From NCBI GenBank assembly GCA_026874595.1, contig CM049307.1, positions 43,840,362-43,904,361 on the forward strand: a DNA stretch of 64,000 bases, read 5' to 3'. Origin of the DNA: Sipunculus nudus (taxonomy: Eukaryota; Annelida; Sipuncula; Golfingiida; Sipunculidae). The notes under the pieces were generated by a model that made no database searches, was not told the DNA's origin, and saw nothing but the letters and a program-made list of their open reading frames with translations. Shown one piece after another: positions 11,350 through 22,065 of this stretch. Made by a program: the position numbers and the translations under genes. Each line of letters starts with the position of its first letter. Positions within the stretch are counted from its first letter, which is position 1.

Positions 11350-12600
11350 ACAATTTTGAAGGTATATTTGCTTTTCATCAATGAACCTATGGTCTTCCAG
11401 ACATATATACAAATATATATGTATGTATACAGGTAAACACTATACTGTCTCAGATATCAGAGCCCGTTTTCATAATCAGGAATGTATACACTTTTAACGA
11501 TGTAGAACGTCAAGAGCGGGAATGCCACTACATTGTACAAATGTGTACCCGTAGACACACTTCCGAAAACTATACCTATACAGTTACAAAACCGGCTGAC
11601 TGGTTGGATGCTCATATATTTTACAGGCAGAGTTCAGCAGAGCGAAGGCCCGCAATGCCGAAGGGTCAAAGTTCCTGAGGGGAGGATATGTTGAAGGTCG
11701 TGTAAATTCCCTTTATTCCCTCGGTGTGAACAAAATTTCATACGTAAATGGTCATTTTTTTCATATTTCAGGTCTAATTATATGAACGGAAAAAAGTCTT
11801 GGAGCGAAACATGTTGCTTTCGGCCCATTTAACACAATTTAACGCGCAATTTATTTGCTATTAGCAACAGCCCCAACCCTACGCCTTGGGAGCTTTTCGC
11901 ACAAACTAATATAATTATGTTTCATGTATCTTTTTTCAAGTGAAACAAATGGATTTTAGGCACGTTTTTGTATTCTTTAGTATAAAACCATTGTTGGATT
12001 CTGAAAATCGTTATTCCTAAAATGATAACAAATATTATTGATAACATATACATGTGTATATTATAAAAAAAATGCAATTTAACTCATTAAACATTTAAAC
12101 ATCTACTTATAACTGTATCTGTAATAGACGACGTATATAAATCGCATGAAGTGGTTTGATGATACGGAGAAAATGCACGTGATTCCACGCGTTTTGCCAC
12201 CTTGAGGAAAAAAAAGAGTTGTGCGCTTGAACCAAGTTTTTCATCTGCCTGACAGGCCGGAGGGGAGTGAATATTGCTATTTCTGGACCTCAAAGATGAA
12301 CTCTTGTAATTTAAAGACTGCAGTGTATCTAGATCTAGAGATCCTGAATAAAAATGTGTCATCCCAGGTGGACGGGATCCTTTTGGACGGATCTATATAA
12401 TTTCTGACATCCTGCCTTGACGGTTCAAATACGGTAATGAAGGTATACCAATTGGACGTGCCCTCAGCAAGATGCTTCATTGATAAATTATAGCTCCCCG
12501 AGAGCACCCTATATTCTAAATATAATATATATTGACTAATAATTATCATACAATGACTTTGCATGCAGGCTTGTGTATGCATATATACATTTTGAATAAA
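11347..12600. other. Intergenic, nothing recognised
   Basis: Unique AT-rich sequence. The overlapping minus-strand frames at 12087-12582 show no domain. Confidence 0.5.
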
Positions 12601-13115
12601 AATGCCTGCAATATATATGTATGGTGGGGGGGGGGGGTCTGTGTTATGACCCAGTAGAGTATAATAACGGAAAGGCTCCCTCCCTCAGTATATAGAAACC
12701 TTTGGATGCTATCTTAATCACAGGGCTGTTCATTAATATAATCAACTTAAGAACAAGAATGTAATAAACTGTGGAATAATTAATAATTTAATTGTTAGGA
12801 AATAAAACAGATATCTAAAAAGTGAAAACTGATTACGAATAACTGGGAAAAATATATAAAATGAGAGATGTTACACCTTATAAGGGGGGGGGGCCTCTGG
12901 ATCCGCCACTGGTTGTTTCTTTTATGCAAATGCTCCTGTGTATACTGAACGAGTCTTGGCAAGGTCTATGTGTACATTGATTGACCTTGCACGACAGAAG
13001 CGTTAGATGCATGAACATTTGTGATATATATATACACAAGTATCTGTCAATTCTCTCCTTAATAAATGTTATCATTAAGTGAACTGCATGAGTCCAATGA
13101 TTCACGGAATATTAT
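12601..13115. other. Intergenic with G-runs and a transposon-end-like scrap
   Basis: G-runs occur near 12626-12638 and 12885-12893. The second leads into CTCTGGATCCGCCACTGG. A near match (TTCTGGATCTGCCACTAA) occurs at about 16833, so this scrap is probably a dispersed repeat end. Confidence 0.4.
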
Positions 13116-13400
13116 GCATGCTGTTGCGAACCATAATGTAATAAACGGCCCATAATGTAATAACGGCCCATATTGTGATAAAAACGACCCATAAAGTAAT
13201 AATCATACCCTGCCCATATTGTAATATAACTGGCCCGTACTGTAATAAAGGCCCATAATGTAATAAAAAGCGGCCCATATTGTAATAATGGCCCATATTG
13301 TAATAAAAACGACCTATATTGTAAAAATCATACCCTACCCATATTGTAATAAAATGGGAAGTGGGAAAAAGGGCCCATATTGTAATAACATATGTAACAG
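13116..13400 (+). repeat. Left inverted-repeat array of the fold-back element
   Basis: About a dozen imperfect copies of CCCATAWTGTAATAA separated by ACGG, AAAACG or ATCATACCCTG linkers. It pairs with 17168-17381 in inverted orientation. Confidence 0.85.
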
Positions 13401-13724
13401 TTCAAAATTGAATCCCAAATCTAACAGGCGATATGTCGTTTGAGAATACCTTCTAAAATGACAGCCATTTTGGTTCCTCGTTAGTATAAGAGATGCAGTC
13501 ATAAAGGAAATCCAGTGAAACAGTCAACATTTATGTTGTCTACGTAAATTTGACATGCAATTAATCATAATCTTCTAAACGACATTTCTTATATATTTCT
13601 TTTACAATATTGGCCTTTTTGGCCATTTTAGCCCCCACCATGCTGATTACAGTATAGGTGAGGTAAAGTTATTACAATGTTACTCATTTATTATTAGGGT
13701 ACTGGCAATTATTATAATATTGGC

Positions 13725-13850
13725 CGTTTTTACAACAAAATAGGCAATTTCTACTACAATATTGACCATTGTTACAATACTGGTCTTTATTACAATATGA
13801 GTCGTAATAACGACCCAGAATGTAATAACCGTCCCATATTGTAATAACGG

Positions 13851-13852
<2 letters not shown>
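13725..13852. repeat. Internal mixed-orientation array of the same unit
   Basis: The first part has TTACAATATTGRCC-type units (minus sense). The last part has CCCATATTGTAATAACGG units (plus sense), with the switch near 13800-13812. It may be a remnant of an earlier inner terminus. Confidence 0.7.

Positions 13853-13854
<2 letters not shown>

Positions 13855-13942
<88 letters not shown>
13855..13942. repeat. (TA)n microsatellite
   Basis: TA tract of almost 90 bp with one G interruption. Confidence 0.95.
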
Positions 13943-13945
<3 letters not shown>

Positions 13946-14348
13946 AATACTAACCAAGGAAAACCCCTAGCAATAGGCCATTGGGATTGGGTGAGGCATA
14001 ATGTTTGGATTCATTTTGTAATTTCTTTACTCCTTTGAGACCAGGGCATTCACATAATGCTATGAATAGTAATTAGCAAAAATAGTAAATAGCAATATAG
14101 CATATGACTGACAAATTAACTGGGAGCAAAATCTACTCCTTCCCTTTTCCCACGCATTTACTATTACCGATCATTTGCGGGTAACCGGGGGTGGGGGTGG
14201 GGGGGGGGGGGGGTTTGACCGTGAGGGGTTGGGGTGGGGTGGCGGGAAGGGTGGAGAAGGCTGAGGAAGACCTCCCTTGCGATCGCTCGGCGATTGCAAA
14301 CATCTGGTTTTTCACTTATTGTACAAACATGCAGTTGTAATAATTACT

Positions 14349-14400
14349 GGGAGGCACTCTCCATGGCTCAGATGGTAGCGTTCGGTAGTCTTTATAGGTC
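14349..14400 (+). mobile_element. tRNA-like scrap (box A only)
   Basis: TGGCTCAGATGGTAGCG fits the Pol III box A. A box B is not convincing, and CTTTATAGG-type sequence is duplicated just after it. Probably a degenerate SINE head. Confidence 0.35.
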
Positions 14401-14782
14401 TTTATAGTTGTTCGTCGATCCTTTAGGTAGACAAAATACTGTCACCCTTCTCCATTAAAAAAATGTTTTTTTATACTACTGAGTCAAACCTTCTCTGTAG
14501 GAGATGTGGATGTAATCGCTTTTTCAACTAATCTTAACCTGTTTGTACATCTGCATGTATAAATCCATCTCGGTTTGGAATACGTGACAGGGCACACGCT
14601 TAGTGTCATTTATATAATATCCTGGTGTCAGGTAACTACCGCACCTGCGGGTTCTGGATGTGTAATCGTCCCCATTACTGAGTCATAACATGAAGGAACT
14701 CGCCAAATGTTGCATTCGTTTGTGATACAAACGTGATACACGGTTGTGGGGCACAGCCTTCCCATTATGCAGAGCGCTCACC

Positions 14783-14843
14783 CTGGATGGGGGCCGACCA
14801 TGAAAAACTCACCGCTCCTCGGCAGGGCCCCGGTCTCATCCAG
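14783..14843. other. Long GC-rich hairpin
   Basis: CTGGATG plus GGGGCC on the left pair perfectly with GGCCCC and CATCCAG on the right, with a 5-nt bulge on the right arm and a loop of about 30 nt. It sits in a unique, GC-richer patch inside the fold-back element. It could be a structured RNA or a remnant of a nested inverted repeat. Confidence 0.4.
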
Positions 14844-14872
14844 TACTCGCCGACCTTTCACTTAATCTAATA

Positions 14873-14878
<6 letters not shown>

Positions 14879-14934
<56 letters not shown>
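14879..14934. repeat. (TA)n-(TATG)n microsatellite
   Basis: TA for about 32 bp, then TATG repeats. Confidence 0.95.
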
Positions 14935-15143
14935 ATTTCCCAAGTTTCGTGATTGTTTTTCATTTTTCATATTTCTTTTTATTAATTAGCAATTAGATTT
15001 TAATTTTTTTACTGCACTTTATTACTTTCAAATTCATTAATTGAGGATGATGATATTTATAAACAGCCGCAGAATTACTGCAGAGTACCAGCCCCTTGTT
15101 TGGGTCGACTGTGATCACTCTCACGGCTCCTCTGTATGTTGAT

Positions 15144-16245
15144 ACCGGTGTAACAGGCCAGATTATTCCCCCTGCCCAGTTTATACCCGGGTATAAAACA
15201 GCCTAGGCTAGAATATACCCCGGGGTATATTCCGGCCTAGGCTATTTTATACCCCCCCTAGGCCAGATTATACCCCCACATGCAATCAGGTTTCACTGTT
15301 ATTTAATGTATCAAAGTTGATATAATAACAAATTTTAATGTTATCCATAAAATGATATAACCGATCTGGTTGAACACCTGTACTCTCATGCATTTTCAAT
15401 CACAAACACACACCCAAGGGTCACACACATATATATGTAATTGAATAGAAGCCTCGTTATTCTAAATATTTTTTTTGTATTTATTGATACTATAAACTGA
15501 GAAAAACTGATTTAAACTGTTTCCTTGCACATGGAATAATGACAGCAGACTGAGAGGATAATTTTCTATAATTATAATCTTCTTAAATTTATATGTATAT
15601 GTATGTAGATATATGTTTTGATGCACTCTATACATTTAGTATGTTTAATACCATAATGTATTATTCAGATTACCAATCTCAGGAAGCCCCCCCCCCCCCC
15701 CAACCCCACGATCCACCTAAGGGATCCCCCCCCCCCCCACCCCAAGGAAACCACCTCACAGAAACCACGATCTCCTAGAGAAACTCAAGCCTCAGAGAAG
15801 CCCCAAACAATCATTATAATCATTACTTGCATGCATGAGATCATGCAGGCATAATGAAGTTGTTTAGGTTCATATACAAGACAAAACTTACAAGTATACA
15901 TACTAACATAAATGCCGCAAATAGAATTAATCGCTCATAACACGAAAACTGAGTTTTAGCTATATCGTTAAAAAAGAGTTCTTATTTTATCAGACACAAT
16001 GACTAAGTCCATTTAAATTAACTATTGTGTTAAGCACAGCTGTTTTTTATTGATATATATAAAAGATATGAGAAGCAACAAGGGGGTATAATTCAGCCCA
16101 GAGGGGTATAAAATAGACTGGGCTAGATTATACCCCAGGGTATAAAATAGCCTAGCCCGTTTTATACCCGGGGTATATTCTGGCCTAGGCCAGTTTATAC
16201 CCGGGTATAGAATAAGGGGGGTTTATTCTGGCCTATTACACCGGT
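15144..16245. mobile_element. 1.1-kb inverted-repeat element with TATACCCGGGTATA units
   Basis: The termini are ACCGGTGTAAYAGGCC and its inverse. Each end carries several units of the type GGCCTAGGCTAGAATATACCC with palindromes TATACCCGGGTATA or CCCCGGGGTATA (left arm to about 15284, right arm from about 16082). The middle is AT-rich and contains C-runs but no credible frame. It is nested in the larger fold-back element. A fragment of the same family lies at 48845-48940. No clear target duplication is visible. Confidence 0.75.
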
Positions 16246-16700
16246 ACTCGAACCCGCGATATGTGCACTAAGGAGTCATGTGTGCTGTCGAGACTATGGA
16301 CCCCGGTAAAATGCAAAGTTTACCATGCAAGATAATATTTTGCAAGTTATTAACGTAAATGCGCCTATGCGCCTTTGACTTTAACATGTTGGAAACGATT
16401 GAAATTTTATATTCTAATTTTGAAGTAAAATAAATATTAAATATTGAACCTCTCTACAGTCTGACTACATAACGAAAATACATGAGGGACAAGTTTTTCA
16501 GGAACAGGAAATCCTCTTTTTTGTGAAAATTACCTCAAAATGTCTTCTTTACATTTCATATTAAAAAAAAGTCCAAATGTTGGACCCCCTCCCCATGAAC
16601 CTGTTACTAACCTTAATGAAACCATGGTTCATAATTGAATAAAAAAATCATATTTTCATACACTAAAATATAACGTATAATAATAATGATAATAATAATA
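16246..16700. other. Intergenic inside the fold-back element, weak box B
   Basis: Just outside the nested element, the minus strand reads GGGTTCGAGTACC, a box B-like motif, but no cloverleaf forms. The rest is unremarkable AT-rich sequence. Confidence 0.35.
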
Positions 16701-16703
16701 ATA

Positions 16704-16757
<54 letters not shown>

Positions 16758-16894
16758 GTATATATAACAGTTTTCATAGTACCCATATGTGCATATTAGC
16801 GCCCACCCCCCCACCCCCCACCCTTTCGAATTTCTGGATCTGCCACTAATCATGGCCCCCTCCCTCAATCCTGGCTACGCCCCTGAATCTCCCC

Positions 16895-16940
<46 letters not shown>
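16701..16940. repeat. Two (TA)n tracts around a repeat-end scrap
   Basis: TA tracts at about 16707-16760 and 16898-16939 flank a C-rich segment. That segment contains TTCTGGATCTGCCACTAA and CCTGGCTACGCCCCTGAA, which look like common transposon-boundary sequence. Confidence 0.7.
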
Positions 16941-16941
<1 letters not shown>

Positions 16942-17167
16942 CATGTTTAAATACTTTATCACTCTATTTAAACACTGACTCAACAAAAGGATAAACATGA
17001 ATCATGGCCATATTTCGCTCCTATAAGCTTGGTCACCGTTTTGAACAGATAGTCATTATGTAATCCAGTGGGTTTTCATACTTGTATGTTCACCTACACA
17101 TTCGTGTCAAGAGAAGTCAATATTTGAATTGTCTAAGTTAATTTGCATGAAATTTGAATTATAAAAT

Positions 17168-17381
17168 TATTGGCCGTTTTACCCAACTGCGATTTTATTA
17201 CAATATGGGCCGTTTTACCTACTTGCGATTTTATTACAATATGGGCAGGGTATGGTTATTACAATATGGGCCGTTTTTTATTACATTATGGGCCATTTTT
17301 TCATTATGGGTCGTTTTTATTACAATATGGGCCGTTATTACATTATGGGCCGGTTATTACATTATGGGTAGTAACACATGC
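17168..17381 (-). repeat. Right inverted-repeat array of the fold-back element
   Basis: Units TTATTACAATATGGGCCGT in minus sense mirror the left array at 13116-13400, unit for unit at the outer edge. Confidence 0.85.
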
Positions 17382-17614
17382 TAATCTAACGCTAATATTG
17401 AAGTCCAAAATTATTGTTTAATTATGCTCAATTTAGTATTGGTATCTTAAAGGCCGAGACTACCTTTTCATGAAACGGATTCGAAAGTGTAGCTAAGAAA
17501 GTCGTTTTATTGTAAACCAAAGCTTTTTAATCCACGCCAGTGAGACGACAGTGCTATTAACAACAAGCGTTCCTCTACTATGTATATATTGTTACATTGA
17601 ACATTCGGTTTCTT
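17382..17614. other. Intergenic, nothing recognised
   Basis: Short unique gap between the fold-back element and the inverted repeat copy that follows. Confidence 0.5.
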
Positions 17615-17965
17615 TAACCGTATACATCCTTTCACTTTCTGTTTAATTGGTACTTGTGTCAGGATGACACGGACAGATGTGACACATGGACCGACATAGA
17701 TCACGCCGGTAATGGTGTTATACCAGGTGGGGAGACTGACCAATGATGACCAATGGTCAGTACACTAATTTCCAACAGTGACCTCCCCTCAGGCGCGCTG
17801 ACCACGCTGATCTTGGACGTGTCACAAATAAATGTCGCAACCAGGTTACCGGGGGAACCCCCACAGTGGCGCCACGCATTGTCTGTACACGAGTTTCGTA
17901 AATGTCAGTCTAAAAGAGTGTATTGTTTTAATCGGTTTTATTCAGTTCGTTGCACACACTGTCGT
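17615..17965 (-). repeat. Dispersed repeat, copy 2 of an inverted pair
   Basis: Reverse complement of 6340-6705, very similar over the central 280 bp. Short open frames in both directions come from its moderate GC content and lack family features. Confidence 0.8.
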
Positions 17966-18075
17966 CCAATTGTGGATTTCACCAATGAGCCTTTTCTGTT
18001 AAGCTGATACAGGGACTGATATGGTGACACTCTTTTAAATGGTACATGCATGAACATTAGTGTATACACGAATAA

Positions 18076-18077
<2 letters not shown>

Positions 18078-18132
<55 letters not shown>
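18078..18132. repeat. (TA)n microsatellite in an inverted flank
   Basis: About 54 bp of TA flanked by GTGTATACACGAATAAG on one side and TTCGTGTATACACTAA on the other, so the flanks are inverted copies and the whole can form a long hairpin. Confidence 0.9.
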
Positions 18133-18133
<1 letters not shown>

Positions 18134-19149
18134 GTTCGTGTATACACTAAAGTATATGTGCATGCATGGTGCATGTGTCACATTTCAAATATATTACAAG
18201 TTTAAAATTTAAAAAAAATACGATATTATGTTATATTTCCAGTATACTAGTATATAAATTCTAATCCATTAGATATATAATATTTCATAGTTAACTCAGA
18301 AAAAGAATACAGTCTATATTTCGCATTATTAATATATTCCATTTCCAATATGTAAATATTATACTCTGAATAGAGGGGGATGATTACATTGACCACACCT
18401 TGCTAGAAAGTGTGTTTGTGTACCCCCTGTATTGACGCCCCTGTTTGTATATATTGGTAATTGTTGTGAGAAAAATCTCCATATATCATGGAGGAAATAA
18501 AGAATAACAACAACATTAACAGCATTTAGAGGAAGTATATTTTATTATTTTACTTAATTCATTATTTATTTATTTTTTGTTTATTCTCATTCTCTATGCA
18601 TAAGCTATGTTTAATGATATAATTTTCCATAAACCAACTGCATCTTATGTGAGTGTTATACCAAATGCGTAAGGAGTGAGTTTAAAAAGGCAATTTTGTA
18701 AATTCTATAGAACTGCAAAGAGCAAATACTCTCTCGTATACACTCCTGCACACTGCATGTGTCAAGAAATATTTATGTGTCGAAGGATTGAAGCTGTATT
18801 CCTACACATGCCCATGCATAAGTTGTTAAAAGATAGGATACTTAATTAAATTGTGTAACAATATAATAACGAACGTAACAATTAATGTTTTGGCTTATGT
18901 AATTGCATGGCCACACGGATATATTTGTCGGCGTCCCATGCGAAAGTTACCGTTCTCATTCATTTGCATGACACCAAACCCCAAGGCCATGGAAGGTCTC
19001 CCCAAGAAAGTATCGCCCATTCATAAAGGTGTGATTTATTGTTGATTAGTGGCGGCTTGAAATACTGAAAGAGTGACAGTCTAATTTGTAGCGTCGAGAA
19101 ACTCTTAGAGGTTGAACAAGACGTTACGCTTGTTCGTAACAGTACAAAG
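18133..19149. other. Intergenic, nothing recognised
   Basis: AT-rich unique sequence. Confidence 0.5.
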
Positions 19150-19725
19150 TCGAAGAAGACTTGTTTAGTTTCGATTGTTTTCTTGCCTTTATTGTGGGTA
19201 CCATGCAAGCTCATTTTTCAGGATGGTTACTGCACTCCGCTCCCAAATCCAGGATGTCTTGCGACCTGACAACCTATCCAGGAAGTGGGTTTAACCGCGG
19301 TATCCATTCGTATGAAACTTTAATCAAAGTGGCCAAACTTGGCGGGGCCTCCCGCGGTCTAACGCGTGAACGACACGCGGACCGCGCGCGCCTCCATTTC
19401 GCCAATCCATACAACCTGATACCCTATTAATTGCTGCCCCATGATAATATGGTAATTAGAGATTAAGAGGCGATAAATTATAGCCGAGCAGTCACCGGAA
19501 CCCGCCGTGCCCTTTTGTGGACCTGATCACATTTCAGCGAGGACTTGTATAATTAGCTGTAACTTTGGAGATGAACTGTCAGTCATTCCGTTGACGATGA
19601 TAGCCGAACTTCGCGGAGGATTACTTATTAACACCAAGACTGGCAGAAAACGACCAGCCTCTTGTGTCTATTACAGCCCGCTGATTACTTAATGTAAAGG
19701 CCCGTGCGTGATTTAATTCTAACGC
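19150..19725. other. Unique GC-richer block, candidate conserved regulatory element
   Basis: Free of simple repeats, with a CpG-rich patch (about 19345-19400) next to TAAT-rich homeodomain-type motifs (CTATTAATTG, GGTAATTAGAG, ATAATTAGCTG). Frames at 19161-19430 and 19507-19692 have no domain. The mix of unique GC-rich sequence and TAAT sites is typical of developmental enhancers; this is inference. Confidence 0.3.
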
Positions 19726-20084
19726 GACTTTGATGGCTCTTCATTCCATGATCTGGTTCACCTGTGAAACTTATATACAAACGCAGATAGATTCACGTGT
19801 CCTTTCCCAGCGTACACTTGTTATTGCGTACCTAAAAATCTTGATATGGACTACCTGATACTTTTTCTTTTTTTTTTAATACTTTTTAACCCCCCCCCCC
19901 CCCCCGAGTTAAAGAGAATGGGGTGACTCTCAGACATACATATATCAATAAAATCGCATATCCTTTTTTCTTTTTTTTAGATGTAAATGAAACGCCACGT
20001 GGCATCATCTGAAATTGTACAGCTTTGATGTTTGGACACGCCCGTTTGAAAATTGGCCCTCCATTTTATTCACGTTGCTTTCTA
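19726..20084. other. Intergenic with homopolymer runs
   Basis: C-run near 19890-19905 and T-rich runs. No gene seen. Confidence 0.5.
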
Positions 20085-20505
20085 ATGTATTCCACCTGGA
20101 GGTACGCCCACAGAAATCGAAAATATGATTGTTGGCCCTCTCGTACGTCGGATATCAATATGAACCCCCCAACCCCTCCTCCGGCATATATAGTATATAC
20201 TCAACATCAGGAGGTATGCCCCTACAGGTAAAGGAACGTTACATATAAGGTATGTTCGTAAGTCTGAACAGGATTCGCAGAAGCTCTTGCGTGTATATGT
20301 GTGTGCGTGTTTGTAAGGCTTAATGTGGCGTACTAAAACCTCCGTATGTGGCGTACTAAAACTCCTTTTCCGGCATATCACCTGATATGGCGTACTGCGC
20401 GGGAAAAGGAAGTGGTTAAAATTCATTTTTGGTGCGTTTTCTTTTTAAAACAAAAATTGGATTTCTTACTGTTGTGGCGTACCTGGAGGTATGTCACATC
20501 CGGAC
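20085..20505. repeat. Degenerate GTGGCGTAC array
   Basis: GTGGCGTACTAAAAC occurs twice in tandem near 20325-20360. Variants follow (ATGGCGTACTGCGC, GTGGCGTACCTGGAGG), and an inverted-sense relative (CCTGGAGGTACGCCCAC) lies at the left edge. Between them are GGAGGTATGCCC and TATCACCTGATA palindromes. It resembles the other palindromic-unit arrays in this window but is more decayed. Confidence 0.55.
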
Positions 20506-20734
20506 AAGTCCATGTTTTAATTCACTCAGTAGTCTATTCTTATTGGTCTAATTGAAAGATTATCAATATACTTAATACAGAGCACCGGTGGTATAGTCTT
20601 TAACAGGAGTAAGCTGCATGAGGACTTATATACGTGCTCGTGTATGTTAATCTGTATGTGTCCGTCCATCCGTCAGTCTGTCCGTATGCGTGTGTATATG
20701 CGGGTGTGCTTTTCTATACCAGGGTTGAGGCCAG

Positions 20735-21510
20735 GTACTTGTGCCTGTACCTAGGTACACAATTCAGAGTACCTGTAACAGTGCCTTGCTGTCATGAGTT
20801 GGAAGTGCCTGGTACCTGTACCTGTACCTGGAACAAAAGTACCTGTACCTGGTATCAGGTAGACTCCATGCAGGTTCATGTTTAATACTGGACACCAGGC
20901 TTGGGTCAGTTTATATTTTAAAAGATCTCACCCCTGTTGGGGCAGTTACCTAAACATGTGTCAGGCAAGGGTAATTATTAAAGCACTTATCCCTGCTGTC
21001 TTTCAAGTTGAGGGGTATAGAGCTAGTAGCATCCTGGTCTACCTCCAGCCTCTAAACAGGAAGTTTATTGTGGCGTTATCAGCATTAGTAAAGGGCAACT
21101 AGCAAAGGATATGAACAGGGTTGCAAAAATGCTTGATGCAGATAGTGGTCTAGTATATACAGAAAATTGGTTTAGAGCATAAGAAGAACTGAAGAAAATT
21201 CCTATTATATGGCTGAACTTTCAGCGCAACTTCATATATTTAGCACTCTTCATAAAGGCGGTCCAGTATATTTGTAAGGCCTGTATTTTCCTAAAGACGT
21301 ATGGAGTGACTATTTAATACATTTTAATAATATTTTCCGTCTTTCTATTACAACTTGTTATCGCACCCCTGTAGAAGATTTTTATGCAATAATAATTGGT
21401 TAAAATGGCATTTAAAAGTACCTGTATCTAGGTACTCTACAACAATTATGTACCTGTACCTAAACCTGTATAGCTGGCCATTTCACAAGTACCTGCATGT
21501 ATTTGTACTT
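20735..21510. repeat. GTACCTGTACCT element with arrays at both ends
   Basis: The left cluster (20735-20870) repeats GTACCTGTACCT and CTAGGTAC. The right cluster (about 21415-21510) repeats GTACCTGTATCTAGGTAC and GTACCTGCATG. Because GGTAC/GTACC is palindromic, units read similarly on both strands. The roughly 550-bp centre is unique and has no credible frame. Confidence 0.6.
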
Positions 21511-21907
21511 ATATATATATATATGTACTGTTACATATACCTGGCCCCAAACCTGTTCTCTATTCCCCACAAATTCCTCACACATGCATCCGCAAATATA
21601 TACATCACACTTATTGGTTGATATAATTTTTTACCAGAAACATCTATGCTGTTATTAGTGAAAATTAATAGTAAAGTTTAACACTGGAAATTTCTTTCAG
21701 GTTGTCGACATGATGTATAAAACGCTTAGATTATATAATAATGCTATCCGCAGAGTCATCGTCTTATATACACAAGTATAGAGAAGGAACAGCTATATAC
21801 CAATGGAAGGTAAATACAAAATATATAGGGCGGTACAGAAATATGGTTTTGTATACTATAATTAAAGCTCTCTCCCCCCCCCCCTCTCTCTCTCTGTCTG
21901 TATTTTT
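21511..21907. other. Intergenic, nothing recognised
   Basis: AT-rich, with a short C-run and CT repeat near 21872-21898. Confidence 0.5.
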
Positions 21908-22065
21908 ATATGTATATATGTATATATGTATATATGTATATATGTATATATGTATATATGTATATATGTATATATGTATATATGTATATATGTATATATG
22001 TATATATGTATATATGTATATATGTATATATGTATATATGTATATATGTATATATGTATATATAT
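21908..22065. repeat. 8-bp (TGTATATA)n tandem repeat
   Basis: About nineteen nearly perfect copies of an 8-bp unit. Long tyrosine/isoleucine-rich frames in it are artefacts. Confidence 0.95.

Larger units (their letters stand above)
13116..17381. mobile_element. 4.3-kb fold-back element with GGCCCATATTGTAATAA arrays
   Basis: Both ends consist of short tandem units of the type GGCCCATATTGTAATAA. The right end (17168-17381) is the reverse complement of the left end (13116-13400), including the outermost GCATG and the order of unit variants (ACGACCC, ATCATACCCTGCCC and so on). The interior holds a mixed-orientation array (13725-13852), (TA)n tracts, a tRNA-like scrap, a hairpin and a nested 1.1-kb inverted-repeat element. 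No transposase frame is visible. The structure fits a fold-back type non-autonomous DNA transposon. No convincing target duplication is seen, and the family is not one I can name. Confidence 0.75.

Noticed and set aside
16244-16320. Second tRNA gene on the minus strand (box B GGGTTCGAGTACC)
   Set aside because: No acceptor or anticodon stem closes, and no box A at the right distance.
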